DNA of 13,613 nt, taken from contig JAGWRH010000094.1 in assembly GCA_028876695.1 (NCBI GenBank), positions 1 to 13,613 of the forward strand. Reading direction: 5' to 3'. The stretch is from Acidobacteriota bacterium (lineage in GTDB: Bacteria; Acidobacteriota; Terriglobia; Acidiferrales; UBA7541). Shown in pieces: positions 1-6,613 of the stretch; the stretch's first letter is position 1; the number at the start of each line of letters is the position of its first letter. The notes under the pieces were generated by a model, which saw only the letters and a program-made list of their open reading frames with translations, was not told the DNA's origin and searched no databases. A program made the position numbers and the translations under genes.

Positions 1-53
1 GGCCAATCATGGGGAGACTGGCGCAATCTTAGGTTGCACGGTTAATCAAGTCA

Positions 54-75
54 ACGCGGAGAGCACGCGGAGAGC
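54..75. repeat. Perfect 11-bp tandem repeat, two copies
   Basis: The 11-base unit ACGCGGAGAGC occurs twice head to tail (54-64 and 65-75) with no mismatch. Eleven bases is about one turn of the helix, so a protein binding each copy would sit on the same face of the DNA. It is the first of three helically phased repeat sets next to a broken tRNA gene, which fits arm-type integrase sites, but a regulator binding site or chance duplication is also possible. Confidence 0.7.
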
Positions 76-77
76 TT

Positions 78-94
78 CGCACTTGCGCAGTGCG
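78..94. repeat. Inverted repeat, 6-bp stem with 5-base loop
   Basis: CGCACT (78-83) and AGTGCG (89-94) are perfect inverted copies around TGCGC. No T-run follows on either strand, so it does not look like an intrinsic terminator. It lies between two sets of phased direct repeats and could be part of the same protein-binding region. Confidence 0.55.
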
Positions 95-96
95 GA

Positions 97-127
97 TACC
101 TAGAGCCGTACCTAAATTGTACCTAAA
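97..127. repeat. Three phased TACCTA repeats (candidate integrase arm sites)
   Basis: TACCTA occurs at 97, 109 and 120; the last two extend to TACCTAAA. The spacing is 12 and 11 bases, close to one helical turn. Short direct repeats phased like this beside a tRNA gene are typical of the arm-type binding sites of tyrosine-family integrases. The repeats are seen directly; the integrase role is inferred, and no integrase gene is in the window. Confidence 0.6.
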
Positions 128-151
128 CTGCTTCAAATGACCCCCAATCAC

Positions 152-176
152 CCGAATTCTGCCGAATAACCCGAAT
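152..176. repeat. Three phased CCGAAT repeats
   Basis: CCGAAT occurs at 152-157, 162-167 and 171-176, spaced 10 and 9 bases apart, two copies being preceded by a further C. This third phased set lies 41 bases from the point where the tRNA match ends. It could be core-proximal arm sites of an integrative element, or binding sites for an excisionase or regulator. Confidence 0.55.
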
Positions 177-216
177 GTAAGTAATTGATTCTAAATGATG
201 GAAATGTTGATGGCGG

Positions 217-256
217 GATTACGAATCGGCTGCTCTACCAACTGAGCTACCTCGGC
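217..256 (-). pseudogene. 5' half of a tRNA-Thr(CGU) gene, broken after the anticodon loop
   Basis: Read on the minus strand from 256, the sequence has a 7-base acceptor 5' strand (GCCGAGG), T8-A9, a D-arm with stem GCTC/GAGC and loop AGTTGGTA, the anticodon stem 5' strand GCCGA, and the loop TTCGTAA with anticodon CGT (bases 221-223), which would read the threonine codon ACG. Only two bases of the 3' anticodon strand match (218 and 217); the next bases are CCG where GGC is needed. No variable loop, T-arm (GGTTCGA-type) or matching 3' acceptor strand appears in bases 1-216. The gene therefore cannot fold as a tRNA. The bases around the loop, GATTCGTAATC, form a near-perfect inverted repeat, the kind of site tyrosine integrases use. 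Most likely it is an attachment-site remnant; a rare tRNA intron is the alternative. Confidence 0.8.
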
Positions 257-378
257 GCAGGCCCCAATTCTAGCATTGCACGCGGCCGAACCCGAAACGC
301 CCTGCCCGCCCGCTTCACCGCCCTGCAAAAATTCGCGATCCATGGAAATCCACTTCAACGAAGTCCCGCTTCTGCTCC

Positions 379-407
379 TTGACACATTCGTTTCCTGCCG
401 ATATAGA
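379..407 (+). promoter_or_regulatory. Sigma-70-type promoter, possibly giving a leaderless mRNA
   Basis: A perfect -35 TTGACA (379-384) is followed after 17 bases by TATAGA (402-407), four of six matches to the -10 consensus. The ATG at 414 starts seven bases after the -10, where transcription would normally begin, so the mRNA may have no leader. AGAGGA at 405-410 could be read as a ribosome binding site, but it overlaps the -10 and would not be transcribed from this promoter. Confidence 0.55.
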
Positions 408-413
408 GGACAC

Positions 414-911
414 ATGCCCCAATCCATCTTGATCTTTGATTTCGGCGCCAATGAAGAATCCGCGCAGCAGGCGCGGCACAAAGTCGAAGCGTGGAAACAA
501 GGTTTCCGCCTCGGCAACAAAATGCTGCTGAAATTCGAGCGCGAGGAAACCGCGCCGGAAAAGCCCGCCGTCGATCCACAGGCAGAAGCAGAAGCCGAGC
601 CCGCAAAAGCGGCGGCAAGCGCGGCGAAAAGCGGCAAGAAAAAAGGCGGCGTAAAAGCTGCTGCAAAATCGGGCGGAAAGGCCGCCAAAGCATCGGCGGA
701 GCCGCCGAAGAGCGAATCGCCTGCCGCGGCCAACGGCAAAATTCGCCTGCTGGTGCGCCTCGACTTTTCCGATCACGAGAAGCTTTCGCACCAGCGCTGG
801 CTCGACCGCATTCCCACCGAGGAACCGTTCAAGTCGGCTGATGGGCAGACCATTCGATCCGCCGACCCCGAATTCCAAAAATCGGCCGAGCACTTCGATT
901 CTCTCGATTGA
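414..911 (+). CDS. Hypothetical protein with Ala/Lys/Glu-rich low-complexity middle
   Basis: This 165-residue protein is not recognised. It has three parts: a conserved-looking N-terminal segment (about residues 1-45, starting MPQSILIFDF and containing a charged helix), a low-complexity stretch rich in Ala, Lys, Gly and Glu (about 46-108) that resembles a flexible histone-H1-like linker, and a C-terminal segment (about 109-165) beginning GKIRLLVRLDF. It has no signal peptide or membrane segment, so it is probably cytoplasmic. The basic linker might bind nucleic acid, but that is only a guess. The reading frame is open from 276; I chose ATG 414 because a good promoter ends just before it and the upstream part lacks protein-like composition. 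An upstream start would place the promoter inside the gene. The next gene is 206 bases away. Confidence 0.7.
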   Translation: MPQSILIFDFGANEESAQQARHKVEAWKQGFRLGNKMLLKFEREETAPEKPAVDPQAEAEAEPAKAAASAAKSGKKKGGVKAAAKSGGKAAKASAEPPKSESPAAANGKIRLLVRLDFSDHEKLSHQRWLDRIPTEEPFKSADGQTIRSADPEFQKSAEHFDSLD

Positions 912-982
912 AAAGCGTTCGGTTCTTCCGCCGCAATGGGACAATCCGCGCCGCGCGAAATCAGGTGAGTCCCGATGCCGTC

Positions 983-991
983 TGGTATATA
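983..991 (+). promoter_or_regulatory. Extended -10 promoter candidate for the NTF2-like/MFS run
   Basis: TGGTATATA (983-991) fits an extended -10 (TGn plus TATATA, five of six to consensus). No convincing -35 lies 16-18 bases upstream, which extended -10 promoters can do without. Transcription would start near 998, leaving a leader of about 120 bases before the TTG start at 1118. No terminator-like hairpin separates it from the preceding gene. Confidence 0.35.
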
Positions 992-1117
992 GTTCAGCGG
1001 CTCAGATCGGGCGCAATTCGGCGGCTCGCATCAAGAGCGGCGAATCTTCAGTCAGTCCTGACGTGAGGCAATTCAGCGAAAGCGTTTTGCCGCATCGCGG
1101 TTTTTCAGGAGACTACA

Positions 1118-2158
1118 TTGATCAAACTTTTCCGGCCAATTGTTCGCGCGGCACTCGCACTGACCGCGCTGGCGTTCTCAACTGGGTGCATTTTAGTCGC
1201 TCATGCGGAGACCGCTCGCCGCACGCCCACTTCTGCTGCGGCGCGTTCGCGAACCGCTCGCGCGGGTGCCGAATCGTCCAACTGCGATCGCGCCTGCCTC
1301 GACGGAATCATGACGCAGTATCTGCAGGCAATGGCCGCGCATGATCCATCCAAAGCGCCTCTGGCTCCTAACGTGCAATACGCACAGGACAACGTCCGCC
1401 TGAAAATCGGCCAGGCGCTTTGGGCCACCATCAGCGGCCTGGGCCACTATCGCCACGATTTCGACGATCCTGAGGAAGGCAACGTCGGCGCGATCACCGT
1501 GGCTTACGAAAACGGCGTCGGCGCGATACTCATCGTTCGCCTTAAAGTGGCGAATCATCAGATCACCGAGGCGGAGCAGTTCGTGGCTCACGATCCGCAC
1601 GGCGCCGATGTGTACGAAAAAATGGGCCATCCCGATCCGCGGTGGCTCGAGCCCATCCCCCCCGATCAGCGCGAAACGCGCGAAGCGCTCGATCAAGCCG
1701 CTTACATGTATCTGGAAGGTCTGCAACTCAACGACGGCAACGGCGTGTACGCCTTCACCCCTGATTGCCAGCGCACCGAGGACGGCACCTATACCACGAA
1801 TCGTCCGCACCCACAGAACTACGGTCACGCGGACGAAACCGTCGACTTCACCTCCATGAACTGCACGGATCAATACAAGCTCGGCTTTTTGGGCTTCACC
1901 ACCGGCGTCCGCGACCGGCGCTTTTTGGTAACGGACGTCGAGCGCGGCGCGGTGCTGGCCTCGTCGTATTTGGATTTTGACGGCACGGTCACGTCGATCA
2001 AGCTCACCAACGGCCAAGTGTGGAAAGTGCCGCCGTACTTCATGGTGCCGCGCACGAACATTGCCAACGAAGCGTATCGCGTCGAGAAGGGCAGCATCAG
2101 CCGCATCGAGATGACCATGTACGAAATTCCGTTCAACATGAAGCCGGCGTTTCCATAA
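1118..2158 (+). CDS. Exported protein with two NTF2/SnoaL-like domains (paralogue A)
   Basis: This 346-residue protein has an N-terminal export signal: basic residues, a hydrophobic core (about 10-28) and a likely signal peptidase I site after AHA30; the cysteine at 24 is not in a good lipobox. The mature part opens with CDRAC (56-60), then YLQAMAAHDP and a GLGHYR segment (108-112), features I associate with NTF2/SnoaL-like proteins of the DUF8021 type. A second similar unit runs from about 190 to the end (YLEGLQLNDG, then a conserved D-V-E-x-G strand near 273-277). No enzymatic activity can be assigned. The TTG start at 1118 is chosen because CAGGAGA (1106-1112) is well placed and gives the intact signal peptide. 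A paralogue starts 16 bases downstream and an MFS transporter follows, so the three are probably co-transcribed. Confidence 0.85.
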   Translation: MIKLFRPIVRAALALTALAFSTGCILVAHAETARRTPTSAAARSRTARAGAESSNCDRACLDGIMTQYLQAMAAHDPSKAPLAPNVQYAQDNVRLKIGQALWATISGLGHYRHDFDDPEEGNVGAITVAYENGVGAILIVRLKVANHQITEAEQFVAHDPHGADVYEKMGHPDPRWLEPIPPDQRETREALDQAAYMYLEGLQLNDGNGVYAFTPDCQRTEDGTYTTNRPHPQNYGHADETVDFTSMNCTDQYKLGFLGFTTGVRDRRFLVTDVERGAVLASSYLDFDGTVTSIKLTNGQVWKVPPYFMVPRTNIANEAYRVEKGSISRIEMTMYEIPFNMKPAFP

Positions 2159-2174
2159 ATTTCGGAGAAGACCC

Positions 2175-3266
2175 TTGTCGAAAATTCCGCGTGTAGTAAT
2201 TTTCGCAATTCTGCTTCTTGGCGCTTGGGCGGTGATTTCTCCCGTCGCGCTGTCTCCCTTGAAAGCGGCGCCGGATCAGGGAACGAATCTGAGGCGCTTA
2301 TCCAAGCCGGTCATCGCGTCGATTCCAGAGCCTTGCGATCGCGCGTGCCTGGTCGAAGTGCTGTCGAGCTACTTCCGGGCCATGTCCAACCGCTGTCCCT
2401 GCGGATTGCCTCTGGCGCAAGATCTGAAGTACACCGAAAACGGCCAGTTGGTCACGCCCGGGGAGGGAATCTGGAAGACGTTCACCGGTCTCGGCACCTA
2501 TCGCATTTATTTGGCCGATCCGGAAACCGGACAGGCCGGCTATTACGGCGGCATCACGGAATTCGGGCGCCTGAAAGGCATGCTCGCGCTGCGCCTGAAG
2601 ATCAAAGACCATCAAATCGCGGAAGTCGAAGCGATCGTCGCTCGCCAGGAATTGCGCCCCAAAGGCGGCTTGGGCGAGAACACTGCGGGCATCATGACTC
2701 CGGTCCTCCTGGACGAGCCCGATCCCAGCGGCTTCATTTCGCCGGACGTGGCGCTGCTCGAGCCGCTCTCGCAATCCGAGCGGACGCCTCGCGCCGGAAT
2801 GATCGAAGCCACGAAGAAATACTTGCAGGGATTCGAGCGAAAGAACGCGTCTCTCGTTCCGTTCGCCGCCGAATGCACCATCCGCGAAAACGGCATGGCC
2901 ACCACGAATAATCCCAACGGCCCTGTCGTCGATCCCGCGCATCCGGATTTTCACCTCTCTGGCGGAAGTTGCGCCGAAAAAATTACCCAGGGCTATTTCG
3001 CCGGCATCGAAAAGCCACGCGACGCATTCCCGCTTCTCGTGGATGAAGAGCAGGGATTAGTTTTGAATCTCGCGCTCTACGACGACGAAGGCAACGTGAA
3101 ATCCGTCAGTGTGCCCGGAGTCGGTGCCGTAGCTGTGCCGCGGAACTTTCTACGGCCGATCACCTTTCTGAAGCCGCAGCTCTTCAAAATCGAATCAGGC
3201 AAAATTCGCGAAATCGACGGATTGGCCTGGCCCGTTCCGTTCGGCATGTCTTCCGGCTGGCAGTAA
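2175..3266 (+). CDS. Exported protein with two NTF2/SnoaL-like domains (paralogue B)
   Basis: This 363-residue protein is a diverged copy of its upstream neighbour. It has a signal peptide with a hydrophobic core (about 7-27) and a likely cleavage near LKAA32. It shares CDRAC (54-58), a PLA segment, GLGTYR (105-110), DPETG (115-119), the DHQIAEVE strand (145-152) and the second-domain pattern ending in ESGKIREIDG. Where paralogue A has AHDPSKAP, this copy has NRCPCGLP, with two extra cysteines at 74 and 76, so the pocket may differ. It also has an insertion of about 20 residues after the first domain (near 160-185). The start is TTG at 2175 with GGAGAAG at 2164-2170. Likely location is the periplasm or outside. 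The likely family is DUF8021-type SnoaL-like; function is unknown. Confidence 0.85.
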   Translation: MSKIPRVVIFAILLLGAWAVISPVALSPLKAAPDQGTNLRRLSKPVIASIPEPCDRACLVEVLSSYFRAMSNRCPCGLPLAQDLKYTENGQLVTPGEGIWKTFTGLGTYRIYLADPETGQAGYYGGITEFGRLKGMLALRLKIKDHQIAEVEAIVARQELRPKGGLGENTAGIMTPVLLDEPDPSGFISPDVALLEPLSQSERTPRAGMIEATKKYLQGFERKNASLVPFAAECTIRENGMATTNNPNGPVVDPAHPDFHLSGGSCAEKITQGYFAGIEKPRDAFPLLVDEEQGLVLNLALYDDEGNVKSVSVPGVGAVAVPRNFLRPITFLKPQLFKIESGKIREIDGLAWPVPFGMSSGWQ

Positions 3267-3303
3267 AGCGCGCGACTTTGGGTTGCAGTGAAATAGTCTG
3301 GGG

Positions 3304-4626
3304 GTGGCATTGGAAGTCGATCGCAGTGCAGCCGAACCGGGCCAGACATTCTCTGCGGCGCAAACGGGCCTCTCTGGTCCCGCGGTTTACGCGCTGGTCG
3401 TGCTCACCGCGATCTATTCGCTGAATTTCCTCGACCGCACCGTCATCAACATCCTCATCGATCCGATCAAGCACACGTTCCACGTTTCCGACGCGGTGAT
3501 GGGATTCATCAGCGGTTTTGGATTCGTGCTGCTGTATTCGATCCTGGCCGCGCCCGTGGCGCGCTGGGCCGATCGCGGTAACCGGCGCAACATCATCACC
3601 GGGGGCCTCGTGATCTGGAGCGGCATGACCGCTCTTGGCGGCGTTGCGCGCAATGCGCTGCAGTTGACGCTCTCGCGCTTCGGCGTCGGCATCGGCGAAG
3701 CGGCGGGCACGGCGCCGTCCACGTCGATGATTTCCGATTTCTATCCCGGCGAGCGCCGCTCCACGGCCATGGCCGTTTATCAACTTGGCCCGGCCTTTGG
3801 GATTTTCCTCGGCTCCTTCGTCGGCGGCTGGGTGAACCACTACTACGGCTGGCACAGGGCATTTTTCGTGGCCGGACTTCCAGGCCTGCTCGTGGCGCTG
3901 CTCTTCCGATTCACGGTGAGGGAGCCCAGGCGCGGCCTCGCCGAAAAAACGAAAGTCGATACCAGCCAGCAACGCCTGGGCGAGACGATGCGCTACATGT
4001 TGCGCCAGACTTGCTACATGCTGATCCTCATCGGATTCTGCTTCACCACGTTCACCCAATTCGGCTTCGGCACCTGGGTTGCTCCGTTTCTCGGCCGCAT
4101 TTATCACCTCAATACGCGCGACATCGGCACGTACATGGGCGCCATCACCATCGTCGCCAGCGTCGCGGGCACATTAATCGGCGGGTATCTTTCCGATTGG
4201 GGCGGCCGGCGCAAAATCGAATGGAAGATTTATGTTCCCGCGATTTGCTCGATCGGTGCAAGCGTGGGAGTGCTGTTGTTCGTTTTCTCGCACAGCCTCG
4301 CGGCCTGCCTTGCCGGTTTCGTCATCGTGCAGGCGCTCTCGCCTGTGCACGTCGGCCCGATGGTCGCCGTTTCGCACTCGGTGGTGAAAGTCGGCATGCG
4401 CGCCTTCGCCACGTCGCTCATCTATCTGCTAGCCGAGTTGCTGGGCCTCGGATTCGGGCCGTATCTGATCGGCATCTTCAACGATCACTACCAGCGCCAG
4501 CTCGGCGTCAACGTAATCCGCTACACGATGTCCACGGCCGCGCTGACCACGCTGATCGGCGGCTTGCTCTTCGTCCTCGCCGCGCACTACCTCCGCCGCG
4601 ACATGGCCCGCTCCGCCGCTGAATAG
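3304..4626 (+). CDS. MFS transporter, Spinster-type
   Basis: This 440-residue inner-membrane protein has the layout of a 12-helix major facilitator. Family marks are NFLDR in helix 1 (41-45), the loop 2-3 motif ARWADRGNRR (86-95), RFGVGIGEAAGTAPS (125-139), the DFYPGERRSTAMA segment (145-157), and a second-half copy of motif A, SDWGGRR. The NFLDR and GEA-x-PS pattern is typical of bacterial Spinster-like transporters, which move small organic or lipid-like molecules; the substrate and direction cannot be read. The start is uncertain: GTG 3304 or TTG 3310, both close to the G-rich stretch 3301-3304. It lies 37 bases after the second NTF2-like gene and is probably part of the same operon, suggesting it handles a compound those exported proteins bind or change. 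Confidence 0.9.
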   Translation: MALEVDRSAAEPGQTFSAAQTGLSGPAVYALVVLTAIYSLNFLDRTVINILIDPIKHTFHVSDAVMGFISGFGFVLLYSILAAPVARWADRGNRRNIITGGLVIWSGMTALGGVARNALQLTLSRFGVGIGEAAGTAPSTSMISDFYPGERRSTAMAVYQLGPAFGIFLGSFVGGWVNHYYGWHRAFFVAGLPGLLVALLFRFTVREPRRGLAEKTKVDTSQQRLGETMRYMLRQTCYMLILIGFCFTTFTQFGFGTWVAPFLGRIYHLNTRDIGTYMGAITIVASVAGTLIGGYLSDWGGRRKIEWKIYVPAICSIGASVGVLLFVFSHSLAACLAGFVIVQALSPVHVGPMVAVSHSVVKVGMRAFATSLIYLLAELLGLGFGPYLIGIFNDHYQRQLGVNVIRYTMSTAALTTLIGGLLFVLAAHYLRRDMARSAAE

Positions 4627-4719
4627 GCTCTAACTGCCAGCCACCGCGTGCATTCGCCGCGCAGCCTGTCAACGGCCGCTTCCACTAACTGTCATTCCGG
4701 AGACGAGCAGGTTGCGTTC

Positions 4720-4748
4720 TTGCTGCTTCGCCGTCGGGAATCTACACC
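4720..4748 (+). promoter_or_regulatory. Weak promoter candidate upstream of the SnoaL-like gene
   Basis: TTGCTG (4720-4725) and TACACC (4743-4748) are separated by 17 bases, giving a start near 4755 and a short leader containing the ribosome binding site. Both boxes are imperfect. The 143-base gap after the MFS gene holds no clear terminator, so read-through from the upstream operon is equally possible. Confidence 0.25.
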
Positions 4749-4769
4749 AGCGACCAACCTGGAGGTGCC

Positions 4770-5294
4770 ATGCTAAAGATTGTGACTCGTACTTCGAGCC
4801 TGATTGCGACTCTGACCGTTTTAACTTCCGTATTGGCAACTGGGGTTCTCGCGGCGCCAAACGATGCCCAGGACGTGCGGACCGTTGTCGGCGCCTTCGC
4901 AACCACCTGGAACCACCACGATATGGACGCGTTCGGCAAACTTTTCGCTACCGACGCTGATTTCGTCAATGTCGGAGGTGCTCGATGGGTGGGGCGTGGA
5001 CAGATTCAGCTCCATCACGCATATTCCCACGGAACAATCCTCGAGAATTCCCTTCCTGAAGAGAATCCCGCGCACTACGCGATCTTCAAGCACAGCACTA
5101 TGAACTTCATCCACATCGACGTCCGATTTTTGCGAAAAGACGTAGCTCTCGCTCGAGTGGACTGGCGATTGCTCGGGGACGTCAGAACTCGGAACCCGCG
5201 GCGCGGCATGCTCATGTTTGTGCTTACCCGGCAAAACGAGGCGTGGTCGATAGCCGCCGCCCAGAACACCGAAATCAACCGCACCGTTAAATAA
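4770..5294 (+). CDS. Exported SnoaL-like / SgcJ-EcaC family protein
   Basis: This 174-residue protein has a signal peptide (hydrophobic core about 10-27, cleavage near VLAA) and one NTF2-like domain. Matching marks are WNHHDMDAF (47-55), LFATDADFVNV (58-68), the WVGR turn (73-76) and the terminal strand ending AAQNTEI (163-169), the pattern of the SgcJ/EcaC (DUF4440/SnoaL-3) group. Members include ketosteroid-isomerase-like enzymes and non-catalytic binding proteins, so no reaction is assigned. ATG 4770 has a strong GGAGGT at 4761-4766. It follows the MFS gene on the same strand and may belong to the same unit, making it the third exported NTF2-like protein here. The downstream neighbour converges on it with a 58-base gap. 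Confidence 0.88.
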   Translation: MLKIVTRTSSLIATLTVLTSVLATGVLAAPNDAQDVRTVVGAFATTWNHHDMDAFGKLFATDADFVNVGGARWVGRGQIQLHHAYSHGTILENSLPEENPAHYAIFKHSTMNFIHIDVRFLRKDVALARVDWRLLGDVRTRNPRRGMLMFVLTRQNEAWSIAAAQNTEINRTVK

Positions 5295-5352
5295 GCCTTG
5301 GGACGCCCGCCATCGCGTCGAAGCAGTTGTGCCGGAGAGCGAGAACGCGAAC

Positions 5353-6306
5353 TTATTCGGACGCGGGTTCGAAATCTTTGCTCGGAAAAGCCGCAGCTGG
5401 CTTCCGTTTCGGCGTCGTGGTAATCACCACCACGCTAATCAGCACGCAGAGCGTTCCAAGTATCGTACGCAAACCCAGCGGCTCGCCCGCGAAAAAATAG
5501 CCGAGCAGCACGGCAATCACCGGATTCACGTACGCGTAAGTGCCCACTTTCGTCGGCGACTCGTGGTGAAGCAGCCAAATGTACGCGGTATAGGCGACGA
5601 TCGAACCTGCCACGATTAAATACGCCAGCGCAATCCACGCGGCGCGCGAGACCTGCGCCGGATGAAAGGCGCGAAATTCTCCCAGCGCGCCGGCGCACGC
5701 GAGCAACAAAAATCCTCCCGCGAGCATTTGAATCCCCGAACTCATCGTCTTCGACGAAGGCAGCGGCAGCTTGCGCGTCAGCGACGACGAAACCGACCAG
5801 CCGATCGACGCGATGATCAGCGCAATCGCGCCGACGCGGTCGATCGGTGCGCCTCCGACATGCAGCGTGCGGCTCACCAGCACCGCCACTCCGGCGATTC
5901 CCAGCAGCAGAGCGACCGACAGGCGTGCCGTAAGCGTTTGCGTGCGCAGAATGAAGATTTCGCCGAGCGCCATAAACAACGCGTTCAGCGACAACATCAC
6001 GGCCGTGAGCCCGGAGGGAACACGCTGCTCGGCCCAGAACACCAGCCCATAGTCCAGGATGAAAACCGTCACGCCGAGGAGAAACGCGGAGGCCCAGTGC
6101 CGCATTGACGGCGCGCCTTCACCCCGCGCAACGCTCCAAAGAAACAGTGCGACCCCGGCGATCACGAAGCGAATCCCGGCCAGCAGAAACGGCGGAACTT
6201 CCTGCACGCCGACGCGAATGGCAAGAAACGTGGAGCCCCAAACGAAGTAGATGATGGCAAACGCCAGCAGAATTTTGTATGTCTGTCGGCTTGTGGCGGC
6301 TGGCAT
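5353..6306 (-). CDS. EamA/DMT-family transporter (YedA-like)
   Basis: This 317-residue inner-membrane protein has about ten hydrophobic helices arranged as two EamA repeats. Marks include FVWGSTFLAIR (21-31), PPFLLAGIRF (38-47), EQRVPSGLTAVM (93-104), and the second-repeat segment SPTKVGTYAYVNPVIAVL (250-267) followed by GEPLG. Family members export amino acids, metabolites or drugs; the YedA-like subgroup is mostly uncharacterised. The short charged tail after residue 299 is cytoplasmic-looking. It lies last in the minus-strand run, after the M29 aminopeptidase, but is separated from it by 309 bases and a hairpin and has its own promoter candidate. No strong Shine-Dalgarno is seen before ATG 6306, only a weak GGAC. 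Confidence 0.9.
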   Translation of the reverse strand: MPAATSRQTYKILLAFAIIYFVWGSTFLAIRVGVQEVPPFLLAGIRFVIAGVALFLWSVARGEGAPSMRHWASAFLLGVTVFILDYGLVFWAEQRVPSGLTAVMLSLNALFMALGEIFILRTQTLTARLSVALLLGIAGVAVLVSRTLHVGGAPIDRVGAIALIIASIGWSVSSSLTRKLPLPSSKTMSSGIQMLAGGFLLLACAGALGEFRAFHPAQVSRAAWIALAYLIVAGSIVAYTAYIWLLHHESPTKVGTYAYVNPVIAVLLGYFFAGEPLGLRTILGTLCVLISVVVITTTPKRKPAAAFPSKDFEPASE

Positions 6307-6327
6307 GGTGGACGTCCGTTGCCAGCA

Positions 6328-6336
6328 ACTGTAGCA
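6328..6336 (-). promoter_or_regulatory. Extended -10 promoter candidate for the EamA gene
   Basis: On the minus strand the sequence reads TGCTACAGT, an extended -10 (TGn plus TACAGT). No -35 is apparent at the usual distance. Transcription would start near 6321, leaving about 15 bases of leader before ATG 6306. The same TGnTAc pattern is found upstream of other genes in the window. Confidence 0.35.
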
Positions 6337-6421
6337 AGTTCGCCCTGAAGATGCTCGGTCGAACCCTTGCGAGCCTCACCGTCAGACAATCCATTTTGGC
6401 GCGATCGGAAACTGTGATGGC

Positions 6422-6433
6422 CGGGACAAATGT
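6422..6433. repeat. 12-bp word shared with another intergenic region
   Basis: CGGGACAAATGT is identical to 12745-12756, upstream of the SCO1-like gene. Both copies are intergenic. The sequence after this one, GTAGCGGCTTCAGGC, looks like a decayed dispersed intergenic repeat. The shared word is seen directly; its meaning is unknown. Confidence 0.45.
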
Positions 6434-6585
6434 AGCGGCTTCAGGCGGGCGCCTTTTACCGGTCAGTCGGCTTGTCGATTTTCTCTGGCATGGAAATTAG
6501 AAAGTTCAGGAGGACACAAAATATCTCCTCGAGGTCTTCGAGTGACTAGCCTCCAGCGCCTGGCCTCGATCGCTCGAACGCGGGG

Positions 6586-6613
6586 TCCCCGGCGCGCTCT
6601 TGCGCGACGGGGA
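6586..6613 (-). terminator. Strong hairpin directly after the M29 gene, no U-tract
   Basis: On the minus strand TCCCCG TCGCGC AAGA GCGCGC CGGGGA folds into a 12-position stem with a single T-C mismatch and a 4-base loop. It begins two bases after the TAA stop of the aminopeptidase. The bases after it are GC-rich, not a T-run, so it is either a factor-dependent or U-less terminator or a 3'-end stabiliser. Confidence 0.5.

Noticed and set aside
1..103. A plus-strand frame open from the left edge to a stop at 101-103 that could be the end of a gene, and a minus-strand ATG at 8-10 reading out of the window
   Set aside because: The residual 33 codons show no recognisable family end and contain the 11-bp tandem repeat; the minus-strand ATG has no convincing Shine-Dalgarno. 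Too short to support either.
315..944. Long minus-strand open frame opposite the 414-911 gene
   Set aside because: Its composition is an Arg/Phe/Ala-rich shadow of the GC-rich low-complexity region, with no promoter or ribosome binding site.
3184..4107. 307-codon minus-strand open frame opposite the MFS transporter
   Set aside because: The plus strand encodes a clear transporter; the antisense product is Arg/Glu/His-rich shadow sequence common in GC-rich genes.
5295..5352. Possible bidirectional terminator between the convergent SnoaL-like and EamA genes
   Set aside because: I could not find a convincing stem with a T-run on either strand.
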